Below, piece after piece: positions 35,054-44,244 of a stretch of DNA of 64,000 nt. Source of the DNA: Bacteroidia bacterium (lineage in GTDB: Bacteria > Bacteroidota > Bacteroidia > B-17B0 > Aurantibacillaceae); contig JAEUTN010000014.1 in assembly GCA_016787895.1 (NCBI GenBank), positions 248,001-312,000 of the forward strand. Reading direction: 5' to 3'. The position numbers and the translations under genes are program-made. The stretch's first letter is position 1; the number at the start of each line of letters is the position of its first letter. A model generated the notes under the pieces. It worked only from the letters and a program-made list of their open reading frames with translations. It made no database searches and had not been told where the DNA came from.

Positions 35054-37690
35054 ATGTCTCTTTCCAAGACCTACAGCCCTGCAGAAGCCGAAACCACCTG
35101 GTACGCCCATTGGTTGAAACATCAATTTTTCAGTTCAAGCCCCGACCAGCGTAAGCCCTACACCATTGTCATCCCTCCTCCAAACGTTACAGGAGTGCTA
35201 CACATGGGCCATATGCTGAACAATACCATACAGGATGTGCTGATTCGCAGAGCCAGAATGATGGGTTTTAATGCCTGCTGGGTACCCGGAACGGACCATG
35301 CCAGTATTGCAACTGAGGCCAAAGTGGTGAAATTGCTGGCCGACCAGGGCATTAAAAAAGCCGATCTCAGCCGGGAAGACTTTTTAAAACACGCCTGGGA
35401 CTGGAAAGAAAAATACGGTGGCATTATCCTCGAACAGCTTAAAAAGCTAGGCGCCTCCTGCGATTGGGACAGGACCAAATTTACCATGGACCCTGAAATG
35501 AGTGATGCGGTGCTGGATGTGTTTATTGATTTGCACAACAAAGGCCACATTTACCGGGGCGTGCGTATGGTGAACTGGGACCCTCAGGGAAAAACAGCTG
35601 TGAGTGATGAGGAAGTGATACATAAGGAAAACAACAGTAAGCTGGTGTATGTAAAATACAAACTCGAAAACTCCGAAGACTATATTGCTGTGGCAACCAC
35701 CCGCCCTGAAACCATTATGGGAGATACGGCGGTGTGCGTGAACCCGAACGACGAACGGTACACCCACTTAAAAGGAAAATTTGTTATAGTACCGGTTGTT
35801 AACCGCAAAGTACCGGTAATTTTCGACGATTACGTGGATGCCTCCTTTGGAACCGGGGCGCTTAAAGTAACTCCGGCGCATGATATTAATGACTTTAATC
35901 TGGGACAAAGGCATAAACTGGCGGTGATTGACGCGTTAACGGATGAAGGCAAGATCAGTGAAGCAGCAGGTGCCTACGTGGGCATGGACCGTTTTGAATG
36001 CAGAAAACAAATTGTAAAAGACCTACAGGAACAGGGCCTGGTTTTAAAAATTGAAGAGATTAAAAACAAGGTGGGTTACAGCGAAAGAACCAACGCCGTG
36101 ATTGAACCTAAACTTTCCATGCAATGGTTCCTCAAAATGGAGGAATTGAGCCGACCTGCCTTGGAAGCGGTAACCGGGGGAGAGGTGAACCTCATTCCCG
36201 ATAAATTCATCAACACCTATAAACACTGGATGGAGAATGTGCGCGATTGGTGCATTAGTCGGCAGTTGTGGTGGGGGCAGCGCATTCCGGCCTGGTACGA
36301 TAAAGCCGGAAATACCGTGGTGTGTAAAACCAAAGAAGAGGCCTTTTCAAAATTACAAGCTCTGAATTCAAACGTTAGCAAAGAGGAAATCAAACAGGAC
36401 GAAGATGTGCTGGACACCTGGTTCTCTTCCTGGCTGTGGCCGCTTACGGTGTTTGACCCTCATGTGATCAAAAACGGATGGGACAAGGCCAATGCCGAAT
36501 TAAAATACTATTACCCCACCAATGATTTGGTGACAGCGCCTGAAATTTTATTTTTCTGGGTAGCACGCATGATCATTGCCGGTAAGGAATACACCGGCGA
36601 AAGGCCTTTCAATAATGTTTACCTCACAGGAATTGTAAGGGATAAACTCGGCAGAAAAATGAGCAAGTCTCTGGGCAATTCTCCCGATCCTTTAGAACTC
36701 ATTGAAAAATATGGTGCTGATGGTGTTCGTGTGGGCATGCTCTTGTGTTCACCGGCCGGCAACGATTTGATGTTTGATGAAAGCCATTGCGAGCAGGGAA
36801 GAAACTTTTGGAACAAAGTGTGGAACGCTTTTCGCCTCATCAAGGGATTTGAAATTGGAGAAGTTCAACAAAGTGAAAGCGCCAAATCGGCCATTACCTG
36901 GTTCGAAAATAAATTTTCGGAGCAGCTGAACCTCATCAACGAGCACTACGACAAATACCGCATGAGCGATGCCCTGATGACCACTTACAAACTGGTGTGG
37001 GACGATTTTTGCGCCTGGTACCTGGAAGCCATCAAGCCCGAATTTGTAGATGGAAAAGCCCTCCCCATTGATAAGGAAACTTACACCAGAACCATAGCAT
37101 TCATGGAGAACCTCTTAAAGGTGATGCACCCCTGGATGCCATTTATTACGGAAGAACTCTGGCATCAGGTGAAAGAACGCCCTGAAAAAGACTGTGTGAT
37201 TGTGGCGGAATGGCCAAAAGCTTCTCCAACCAATACAAAGCGTTTGCAAACCATCGAAACCAGCAAAGAGCTGGTTGCAGCCCTGAGAAATCTTCGTCAG
37301 CAAAAACAAATTTCACCCAAAATCAAATTGGATGTTCATGAAAAATTAGTTTCTGAAACCTCCATTGATTCCGCTTTTGTAACAAAGCTCGCCAATTTAA
37401 ACACACTCGAGCCAACCAGGGAAAAAATAGAAGGCGCTATCAGTTTGGTTATAGGCACTTCTGAATTTTACGTGAGTCTTACTGACGGTATTGATCCCGA
37501 AGAAGAGAAAAAACGTTTGGTAAAAGACCTTGAGTACAACAAGGGATTTCTTCGTACGGTACAAACCAAACTCAGCAATGAAAAATTTGTAGCCAATGCA
37601 AAACCCGAAGTGCTTGCCATAGAACGAAAAAAAGAAAGCGATGCTTTATCGAAAATCAAATCCCTTGAAGAACAATTAGCGGGTCTTTAA
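35054..37690 (+). CDS. valS: Valyl-tRNA synthetase
   Basis: An 878-aa class I synthetase of normal length that charges tRNA-Val in the cytoplasm. The HIGH motif is PNVTGVLHMGHML near residue 40; the editing domain has TTRPETIMGDTAVCVNP near 215; KLGRKMSKSLGNSPDP near 534 is the KMSKS loop; CISRQLWWGQRIPAWY near 400 is typical. The C-terminal coiled coil (DPEEEKKRLVKDLEYNKGFL) is the ValS tRNA-binding arm. The gene stands alone and is followed by a strong terminator. Confidence 0.97.
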   Translation: MSLSKTYSPAEAETTWYAHWLKHQFFSSSPDQRKPYTIVIPPPNVTGVLHMGHMLNNTIQDVLIRRARMMGFNACWVPGTDHASIATEAKVVKLLADQGIKKADLSREDFLKHAWDWKEKYGGIILEQLKKLGASCDWDRTKFTMDPEMSDAVLDVFIDLHNKGHIYRGVRMVNWDPQGKTAVSDEEVIHKENNSKLVYVKYKLENSEDYIAVATTRPETIMGDTAVCVNPNDERYTHLKGKFVIVPVVNRKVPVIFDDYVDASFGTGALKVTPAHDINDFNLGQRHKLAVIDALTDEGKISEAAGAYVGMDRFECRKQIVKDLQEQGLVLKIEEIKNKVGYSERTNAVIEPKLSMQWFLKMEELSRPALEAVTGGEVNLIPDKFINTYKHWMENVRDWCISRQLWWGQRIPAWYDKAGNTVVCKTKEEAFSKLQALNSNVSKEEIKQDEDVLDTWFSSWLWPLTVFDPHVIKNGWDKANAELKYYYPTNDLVTAPEILFFWVARMIIAGKEYTGERPFNNVYLTGIVRDKLGRKMSKSLGNSPDPLELIEKYGADGVRVGMLLCSPAGNDLMFDESHCEQGRNFWNKVWNAFRLIKGFEIGEVQQSESAKSAITWFENKFSEQLNLINEHYDKYRMSDALMTTYKLVWDDFCAWYLEAIKPEFVDGKALPIDKETYTRTIAFMENLLKVMHPWMPFITEELWHQVKERPEKDCVIVAEWPKASPTNTKRLQTIETSKELVAALRNLRQQKQISPKIKLDVHEKLVSETSIDSAFVTKLANLNTLEPTREKIEGAISLVIGTSEFYVSLTDGIDPEEEKKRLVKDLEYNKGFLRTVQTKLSNEKFVANAKPEVLAIERKKESDALSKIKSLEEQLAGL

Positions 37691-37711
37691 GCGGTTGTTT
37701 TTATGCTGCCT

Positions 37712-37758
37712 TACCGGGGTCCACAGCAGTAAACTTGCGAGGATCCCGGTATTTTTTT
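37712..37758 (+). terminator. Intrinsic terminator of valS
   Basis: TACCGGGGTCC (37712-37722) pairs with GGATCCCGGTA (37741-37751) with one G-T pair, across an 18-nt loop, followed by seven T. It is 21 nt after the valS stop. Confidence 0.75.
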
Positions 37759-37778
37759 AACCTTTAAAACTAACTTGT

Positions 37779-39095
37779 ATGACGCGCTCAAACTACCTCT
37801 CCAAACTCCAAGTACATGAGCTCAACGCCATGCAAACCGCCAGCCTTGAGGCCATCAGGCAAAACAAGGATGTGGTTCTGATTTCGCCCACCGGTTCGGG
37901 TAAAACCCTGGCTTTCCTTTTGCCTTTGATGGATTTGCTGGATACGAAATCCGGTGAGGTGCAGGCCCTCATTATTGTGCCCACGCGCGAACTGGCCCAA
38001 CAAATAGAACAGGTGTTTAAACAAATGAGCAGCGGATTTAAGATTACCTGTTGTTATGGTGGGCATGCCGTGCAAACCGAACGCAATAATTTGCTGGAAC
38101 CACCGGCGGTAGTAGTGGGCACACCGGGTCGCATTGCGCACCACATTCGTAAAAAATCGCTTTCTCTAAAAAAAACCAGCGTGTTGGTGCTGGATGAATT
38201 CGATAAATCTCTGGAAGCAGGTTTTGAAGACGAAATGTCGTTTATTCTGAAACAAATACCTCAGCTTAAAAAACGCATCCTGACCTCAGCCACCGCTCTT
38301 GCAGAACTTCCTGCCTTTGTTGGCATTAAAGAAAAAACCGAGCTTAATTTTACAACAAGCGACAGTGGCGCTGCGGGTCAGCTTCAACTAAAAATGGTGC
38401 ACGTAAGGCCGGGAGACGATAAAATAAATGCCCTGCTTTTACTGCTTGGTAAAATAAATTCAATTTCCACTATTGTGTTTTGCAACCACAGGGATGCCGT
38501 GAACCGGATTTCTATGCAGTTGAACGACTTAAAAATTACGCATGGGTTTTACCATGGAGGTTTGGAACAAATGGATCGCGAAAAAACCCTGATAAAACTG
38601 AGAAACGGAAGCATCTCTTTGCTCATCTCCACCGACCTGGCCGCCAGAGGACTTGATATACCCGAAATTGAAGCCGTGGTGCATTTTCAATTGCCATTAA
38701 CTGAAGACGCGATGATACACCGCAACGGAAGAACGGCCCGCATGAACGCCAAAGGCACTGTGTATTTTTTATTGGATGAAGGTGATCACCTGCCCCCATT
38801 TTTAAAAGAAACTCCGGGTGAGGAAATCCTGCCCAAACAAATTCTAATACCCAAACCCGCGCTTTGGAAAACGCTTTACATTTCTGCCGGAAAAAAAGAC
38901 AAGGTGAACAAAATGGACATCGTGGGTATGTTGCTGCAAAAGGGAGGATTACACAAAGATGAATTGGGCAAGATAGAAGTGCTGGACCACTCGGCTTACG
39001 CGGCGGTAAAGAGCGATAAAATTGTGAAGGTTTTACATTTAATTCAGGACGAACGCATCAAAAACAAAAAAGTGAAAATGGAGATTTCAACCTAG
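37779..39095 (+). CDS. DEAD-box-family RNA helicase with DEFD motif and DbpA-like RNA-binding end
   Basis: A 438-aa ATP-dependent RNA helicase. Motif I ISPTGSGKTLAFLLP near residue 35, Ia PTRELAQQ, Ib VGTPGRI, motif II LVLDEFDKSLE (DEFD in place of DEAD), motif III TSATA, motif V STDLAARGLDIP and motif VI HRNGRTAR are all present. The last 75 residues (TLYISAGKKDKVNKMDIVGM) match the RNA-binding domain of DbpA, which targets 23S rRNA during large-subunit assembly. A ribosome-assembly role is therefore likely. The DEFD variant keeps the two acidic residues that bind Mg and ATP. Confidence 0.9.
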   Translation: MTRSNYLSKLQVHELNAMQTASLEAIRQNKDVVLISPTGSGKTLAFLLPLMDLLDTKSGEVQALIIVPTRELAQQIEQVFKQMSSGFKITCCYGGHAVQTERNNLLEPPAVVVGTPGRIAHHIRKKSLSLKKTSVLVLDEFDKSLEAGFEDEMSFILKQIPQLKKRILTSATALAELPAFVGIKEKTELNFTTSDSGAAGQLQLKMVHVRPGDDKINALLLLLGKINSISTIVFCNHRDAVNRISMQLNDLKITHGFYHGGLEQMDREKTLIKLRNGSISLLISTDLAARGLDIPEIEAVVHFQLPLTEDAMIHRNGRTARMNAKGTVYFLLDEGDHLPPFLKETPGEEILPKQILIPKPALWKTLYISAGKKDKVNKMDIVGMLLQKGGLHKDELGKIEVLDHSAYAAVKSDKIVKVLHLIQDERIKNKKVKMEIST

Positions 39096-39192
39096 GTTTG
39101 GGGTTGCTGTTTTCAAGCAAACAATTCGCTTTAATTTTTGAATCAGAATTTATTCTCGACTTTAAAGAGTGCATACTAACCTCAGTTGGATT

Positions 39193-39248
39193 AGCGCCCT
39201 GAAGCGAAGGCCTGACAATTCTCGGGTTGCCTTCTGCTTCAGGGCGCT
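39193..39248. repeat. Long intergenic hairpin (19-nt arms, one bulge)
   Basis: AGCGCCCTGAAGC plus GAAGG (39193-39210) pairs with CCTTC plus a bulged T and GCTTCAGGGCGCT (39230-39248). The stem is 18 bp with one bulge and a 19-nt loop. It lies 97 nt after the helicase stop. There is no T tract, so it is not a standard terminator. GCGCT and CCCTGAAG also occur at the end of the element at 53646. Confidence 0.7.
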
Positions 39249-39270
39249 GATCCCTGGGAGGGGGGTTCAA

Positions 39271-39387
39271 CAAACAAACCCTTTTTCGCTAAGGCGAAAA
39301 AGTGGTTTTTTGTTTGCCCGCTCACCCGCAAGTCAACTTGCTGTTCGCGGGCAAACAAAAAACCCCGGCGCTTGCGCGCCGGGGTTT
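39271..39387. repeat. Cluster of overlapping, mutually exclusive hairpins
   Basis: Three stems share arms. A: CTTTTTCGC (39281-39289) with GCGAAAAAG (39294-39302), extended outward to 39271 and 39316 with bulges. B: a perfect 17-bp inverted repeat, 39304-39320 with 39348-39364, enclosing a small GCAAG/CTTGC hairpin. C: the terminator of tRNA-Gln, 39360-39371 with 39376-39387. A and B compete for 39304-39316; B and C compete for 39360-39364. No gene is seen in 39096-39392. Confidence 0.65.
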
Positions 39388-39388
39388 A
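39353..39388 (-). terminator. Intrinsic terminator of tRNA-Gln
   Basis: Read on the minus strand: a perfect 12-bp stem AAACCCCGGCGC / GCGCCGGGGTTT with a 4-nt loop, followed by TTTGTTTG. It starts 6 nt after the tRNA 3' end. Confidence 0.8.
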
Positions 39389-39392
39389 TTTG

Positions 39393-39463
39393 TTGCCCGA
39401 GCTGGATTCGAACCAACATAGTCAGAACCAAAATCTGAAGTCCTGCCTTTAGACGATCGGGCA
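39393..39463 (-). tRNA. tRNA-Gln (anticodon TTG)
   Basis: The minus strand folds as a cloverleaf of 71 nt: acceptor TGCCCGA / TCGGGCA, D arm starting GTCTAAAGGCAGGAC, anticodon arm TCAGA-TTTTGGT-TCTGA with anticodon TTG, T arm GTTGG-TTCGAAT-CCAGC and discriminator A. CCA is not encoded. A terminator follows directly. Confidence 0.93.
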
Positions 39464-39594
39464 ATTTTTGAGTGGGCAAAAATACACATTTTTTGCTTGA
39501 AGCAAATAAAATTGTGAAAAAAACACCTCTATCAAGTGCTTGATTCTCCGTATAAAACAAGATAAATACTATCTTCGCAAACATTTGAACCCTC

Positions 39595-42500
39595 ATGATG
39601 ACTAAAGAATTCAAGCGACTGAACAACCTGATTGGATGGCTGGTTTGGGCCATTGCCACTTTTACCTACGTCTCCACCATTGAACCTACTGCCAGTTTCT
39701 GGGATTGCGGGGAGTACATTGCCTGTGCTTACAAATTGGAAGTGGGTCACCCTCCGGGAGCGCCTTTCTTTTTGCTCATCGGACGGTTTTTCTCCCTGCT
39801 TGGAGGCGGCGACCCTGCCATCGCCGGCATGATGATCAACGTGATGAGCGCGCTCTGCAGCTCGTTCAGCATTTTGTTTTTATTCTGGTCCATCACCCGC
39901 ATGGGAATTCGTGCCTACGGAAAAAAAGTAAGTGAACTCAGCAAAGCTCAGCATTGGGCTATCCTGGGAGCAGGCATTGTTGGTGGTTTAGCATATACTT
40001 TCTCCGATTCATTTTGGTTTAGCGCCGTAGAAGGTGAGGTTTACGCCATGTCTTCCTTATTCACGGCCATTGTGTTCTGGGCCATATTAAAATGGGACGA
40101 AGAAGACACCGAAAACCCCGTGGCCGCCATGCGCTGGCTGGTGCTCATTTCTTACCTCATCGGTTTATCCATAGGCGTTCACTTGCTGAACTTGCTCGCC
40201 ATCCCTTCCATCGTTTTTGTGGTGTATTACAAAAAATACAAATTCTCCTGGAAAGGTTTTGTGTATGCCGGTGTGTTTTCCATTCTTCTTCTGGGCTTTG
40301 TTCAAAACATCATGATCCCCAAACTGGTAAAATTTATCAGCGATTACGAAGTGTTTTTTACCAACAAAGTGCATCTGGGCTTCAGTACCGGAACAGTGAT
40401 CTTTTTTATTCTTCTGGTGTTTTCACTGGTTTCTCTGATTCGTTACACCATCAACAAAAATGAAAAATTTTACAATTGGGGGTTTTACTCCCTTATTGTA
40501 TTTTCAATATTTGCAGTTATCTCCGCTCCGAGCGGTGGAGGTATGTTCACCCGCTTGCTGGTATTGGGCGCTATCATTTACGCTATCCGGCAATACAAGA
40601 GCAAAACCATCACCCTTAATGCCATCTTTTTAAGTTTCGCTACCCTGTTGATCGGCTACTCCTCCTTCTTTGTTCTGGTCATCCGCTCCCAGGCCAATCC
40701 ACCGATGGATGAAAACGATCCTGAAAATGCTACCAATTTACTTTCGTATTTGCTCCGCGAACAGTACGGCGATTTCCCTCTTCTCTACGGGCAGTATTAC
40801 AACGCCCCGATGGCACCCAGAAATGAATTTGGAGATGCCGATCCGCTTTATGGAAGAGATGAAAAGAACGGAAATTACAAAGTAGTTGACGACCGCAAAA
40901 AATCAGTGGTTAAATACGAAAAAGAATTTTGCACGGTGTTCCCCCGCATGTACAGCGGGCAACAGCACCACGAGGCCGGCTACAGGTATTGGGGCAATGT
41001 GGAAGAACACCACCGGAATAAAGTTGTGGAAGGCCGCGACGGAGAACCGGAAACGGTACAAATACCTACCATGGGCGCCAACCTCACTTACCTCATGAGT
41101 TACCAGATCAATTACATGTATCTGCGTTATTTCTACTGGAATTTTGTAGGCCGCCAAAACGACATGCAAGGCACTACCGGCAATAACATGGATGGCAACT
41201 GGCAATCGGGTATTAAACCCCTCGATGATTTTAAACTGGATACGGATACCTCCCAAAAAATTTACCGCGATCAAAACAGCAAAGCCAACAATTCCTTTTA
41301 TGCCCTTCCTTTGATTCTCGGTTTGCTGGGTGCTTATTTTCACTACAAAAGAAGACGCCAGGATTCGTGGATTGTGCTCAGTTTCTTTTTGTTGACCGGT
41401 TTGGCTATTGTGGCTTACCTGAACCAAACCCCTTACCAGCCAAGAGAGCGGGATTACGCTTATGCCGGAAGTTTTTACGCCTTCGCCATTTGGATTGGTT
41501 TGGGTGTACTGTACCTCTTTGAAGTGCTGAGTAAAAAATCAATGACCATGGTTACTGCCATTGGCGCAACAAGTTTATCGCTTGTGGTTCCCGGCATCAT
41601 GGCCGTTGAAGGTTGGGACGATCACGACCGCTCTCTGAGAACCCTTTCGCGCGATGTGGCCATCAATTATTTACAAAGTTGCGCGCCCAATGCGATCCTG
41701 TTTACCAATGGCGACAACGACACCTTCCCTTTGTGGTATGCTCAGGAGGTAGAAGGTATACGTACCGATGTGCGTGTGGTGAACCTGAGTTTGTTGCAAA
41801 CCGATTGGTACATCAAACAAATGCGCCGGGCAGCTTACGACAGTAAACCCGTTCCTTTCTCCATCCCTGAAGAAAAACTGGAAGCTTCCAAGCTGGAGTA
41901 TGTGATTATCAATACCCAGAACACTCAGGCCATGAATGTGAAAGAAGCTGTTGATATGGCCACCAGCGATGATTACAATACCAAAATTGAAAATGGTGGG
42001 GAACTGATAGACATTTTGCCTTCCAAAAATTTATACGTGAACGTGGACAGCCTGCAGGTGATGAAAAACAAGGTGATCGATGTGAAAGACACCGCCCGCC
42101 TGGCCAAACGCATAAGCTGGGTTTTAAGCGGAAGAAGCATGATTACCAAAAACGATTTGATGGTGCTTGATCTGGTAGCCAATAACAACTGGGAACGTCC
42201 GATTTATTTTGCGGTGACCACCGGAGATGAGGCCTATGTGGGGCTGAAGGATTATTTTCAGCTGGAAGGATTAACCTACCGTTTGGTTCCGATTAAACAA
42301 ACCCCTTCCGAATCGGCCCAGGGCGGAAGGGTAAACACCAGAGTGATGTACGACAATTTGATGAACAAGTTTTACTGGGGCGGCATGGATAAGCCCGGGG
42401 TGAACCTCGATGAAAACTGTATGCGCATGGCCGGTAACCTTCGGATGCAAATGGGCATTTTGGCCGGAGCTTTGATTAACGAGAACAAAAACAAAGAAGC

Positions 42501-42864
42501 CAAAAATGTACTCGATAAATGTTTGACCGTGATGCCCGAAGAAAACGTGCCATATGATGCTACCATTTTCACCATTTGCGCGGCGTATTACGAATTGGGA
42601 GAAACCGAAAAAGCCAACACCCTGGCCAAAAAACTATTCGATATTTACGAAGGCGATCTGAGAATTTACAATAGCCAAAAACCGAATCGCAGAGCGGCTT
42701 ATGGCCGTGACATTGCCCAGGCCAAGGAAATATTAAAACGCGTGACCTCCCTTACCCAACAATTTAAACAGGAGGAATTAAACAAAAACTTTATGGGCCG
42801 ACTGAATGGTTTGCTGACCGCGGAAGATTTTGAACCGGAAGAACGCAGTCCGCAATTGCCCTAG
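39595..42864 (+). CDS. DUF2723 membrane glycosyltransferase, GT117-like
   Basis: A 1089-aa integral membrane protein. The N-terminus (YVSTIEPTASFWDCGEYIAC, then KLEVGHPPGAPFFLLIGRFF) is the DUF2723 signature, with an acidic Asp-x-Glu-like site in the first loop as in PMT-type O-mannosyltransferases. About a dozen membrane helices fall in residues 10-370 and 560-690. The long C-terminal part (about 700-1089) faces the periplasm and ends in TPR-like helices (EEVPYDATIFTICAAYYELG-like). Relatives are thought to glycosylate secreted proteins from a lipid-linked sugar. Either of two adjacent ATG codons may start it. A polysaccharide deacetylase follows 29 nt later. Confidence 0.85.
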   Translation: MMTKEFKRLNNLIGWLVWAIATFTYVSTIEPTASFWDCGEYIACAYKLEVGHPPGAPFFLLIGRFFSLLGGGDPAIAGMMINVMSALCSSFSILFLFWSITRMGIRAYGKKVSELSKAQHWAILGAGIVGGLAYTFSDSFWFSAVEGEVYAMSSLFTAIVFWAILKWDEEDTENPVAAMRWLVLISYLIGLSIGVHLLNLLAIPSIVFVVYYKKYKFSWKGFVYAGVFSILLLGFVQNIMIPKLVKFISDYEVFFTNKVHLGFSTGTVIFFILLVFSLVSLIRYTINKNEKFYNWGFYSLIVFSIFAVISAPSGGGMFTRLLVLGAIIYAIRQYKSKTITLNAIFLSFATLLIGYSSFFVLVIRSQANPPMDENDPENATNLLSYLLREQYGDFPLLYGQYYNAPMAPRNEFGDADPLYGRDEKNGNYKVVDDRKKSVVKYEKEFCTVFPRMYSGQQHHEAGYRYWGNVEEHHRNKVVEGRDGEPETVQIPTMGANLTYLMSYQINYMYLRYFYWNFVGRQNDMQGTTGNNMDGNWQSGIKPLDDFKLDTDTSQKIYRDQNSKANNSFYALPLILGLLGAYFHYKRRRQDSWIVLSFFLLTGLAIVAYLNQTPYQPRERDYAYAGSFYAFAIWIGLGVLYLFEVLSKKSMTMVTAIGATSLSLVVPGIMAVEGWDDHDRSLRTLSRDVAINYLQSCAPNAILFTNGDNDTFPLWYAQEVEGIRTDVRVVNLSLLQTDWYIKQMRRAAYDSKPVPFSIPEEKLEASKLEYVIINTQNTQAMNVKEAVDMATSDDYNTKIENGGELIDILPSKNLYVNVDSLQVMKNKVIDVKDTARLAKRISWVLSGRSMITKNDLMVLDLVANNNWERPIYFAVTTGDEAYVGLKDYFQLEGLTYRLVPIKQTPSESAQGGRVNTRVMYDNLMNKFYWGGMDKPGVNLDENCMRMAGNLRMQMGILAGALINENKNKEAKNVLDKCLTVMPEENVPYDATIFTICAAYYELGETEKANTLAKKLFDIYEGDLRIYNSQKPNRRAAYGRDIAQAKEILKRVTSLTQQFKQEELNKNFMGRLNGLLTAEDFEPEERSPQLP

Positions 42865-42893
42865 ATACCATGATGCACTTTAATTTCTAAGCC

Positions 42894-43523
42894 ATGTTAC
42901 TCATTCAGCCAAGGCGTTTTCTGAGAAAAATTTATCCGAAAGCGCTTTGGCATTATGGAAGAGAAGAAAAAACCATCTACCTCACCTTTGATGATGGCCC
43001 AATACCTGGAATCACCGAATGGATTTTGGATGAGCTGGCCAAACAAGGGGCTAAAGCCACCTTCTTTTGTGTTGGCGCCAACATCATGAAAAACTTTGCG
43101 GTGTTCAGCAGAATTGCGGCTGAAGGGCACAGTACCGGAAATCACAGCATGTTTCACAGCAAAGGTTTTTCCATGCCTCTTGAGAATTACCTCAACGAAA
43201 CCGATGCCTGTCAGAAATTAATTGGCAACAACCTGTTTCGCCCCCCGTACGGACAGATGAAACGCGGTCAATACAGAGCCCTCATCAACAAAGGGTACAA
43301 GGTGGTGATGTGGGACGTGATCAGTTACGATTATGAAAAAATAAGTCCCGAACGCTGTTTAAACATTGTGCTCAACAACACCCGCAACGGCAGTATTGTT
43401 GTGTTTCACGACAACATCAAAGCTGAACACAATTTAAAATACAGTCTGCCCCGTGTATTGGAACATTATGGAAATTTAGGCTATTCCTTCAAAGCCATCG
43501 ACTTTAAAACCAAATTGCTTTAA
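42894..43523 (+). CDS. Polysaccharide deacetylase (NodB family, CE4)
   Basis: A 209-aa NodB-domain hydrolase. TIYLTFDDGPIPG near residue 27 (catalytic and metal Asp), HSTGNHSMFHSKGF near 83 (metal His pair), RPPYGQ near 115, VVMWDVISYDY near 137 and SIVVFHDN near 163 cover all five CE4 motifs. No clear signal peptide is seen, so it may be cytoplasmic, membrane-associated or exported by another route. It removes N-acetyl groups from a polymer or lipid-linked sugar; the substrate is unknown. It is 29 nt after the GT117-like gene, which suggests a joint role in surface glycans. Confidence 0.88.
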   Translation: MLLIQPRRFLRKIYPKALWHYGREEKTIYLTFDDGPIPGITEWILDELAKQGAKATFFCVGANIMKNFAVFSRIAAEGHSTGNHSMFHSKGFSMPLENYLNETDACQKLIGNNLFRPPYGQMKRGQYRALINKGYKVVMWDVISYDYEKISPERCLNIVLNNTRNGSIVVFHDNIKAEHNLKYSLPRVLEHYGNLGYSFKAIDFKTKLL

Positions 43524-43531
43524 AGCCGTAT

Positions 43532-44038
43532 TCAGGATTTTGATTTGTAAAGGGGCACCGTACTGCAAGGCTCACCGTACATGATGCTTTTGGCGTATGG
43601 TTTTAACAAAGCGGTCAGTTCAACAAAGGCATTCAGGGGAACGGGTTTGTGCGAACACCCTTTTATCACGATGCGGGCGCCCTTGTAATCTTCAGGATGT
43701 ATGGTGTTAAGTTTTTCCCTGAATAATAAAAGTTCAACTTCTTCCCTGGTGGCGCAAAACACCTTTAAGGCGTGAGGTTCAAGTTCAAGCACCACCAGCA
43801 TAAACGCCCAGGTGGGCACAATGGCGTCGGCGGTACACACAATGTTGACGATTTTTCCTTTGAACTGAGCCCAATCGTAAGCTTTTAAAGCTTCGCGAAA
43901 CTCCTTTTCCTTCAATATCAGTTCCTGAAACAAAAAGGCCTTAATATCAAAGCTCACTCGTTCTCCTTCGGTGTAATATTCCTCCAGATCGATGCTGACA
44001 ATGCCGCTGGCAGCAACTTTATTCACGATTTCGTCCAT
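43532..44038 (-). CDS. DUF2480 family protein
   Basis: A 168-aa soluble protein that matches DUF2480 as I know it: VASGIVSIDLEEYYTEGERV-like start, FDIKAFLFQELILKEKEFRE, CTADAIVPTWAFMLVVLEL and CSHKPVPLNAFVELTALLKP. The family is found mostly in Bacteroidota and has no known function. It ends 8 nt from the deacetylase gene on the other strand. The 206 nt upstream (44039-44244) are AT-rich and hold no other gene. Confidence 0.8.
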   Translation of the reverse strand: MDEIVNKVAASGIVSIDLEEYYTEGERVSFDIKAFLFQELILKEKEFREALKAYDWAQFKGKIVNIVCTADAIVPTWAFMLVVLELEPHALKVFCATREEVELLLFREKLNTIHPEDYKGARIVIKGCSHKPVPLNAFVELTALLKPYAKSIMYGEPCSTVPLYKSKS

Positions 44039-44244
44039 GCAACTCAGGCTTTTGTGAAGCTAAAGTTACATAAACCTGAACAAATCCCGTTTTATATTAT
44101 CCTTAAATTACGTCAAATCAGCTTATTTCTTCCATATAAAAATTGTGTGTTTTTTCTTGATAAATATCCTGTTCGATTAGGATATTTAACAACCCCGAGG
44201 CTAAAAAAATAATGTAACTTCACGGTGCTAAAAAAAATCGTACT

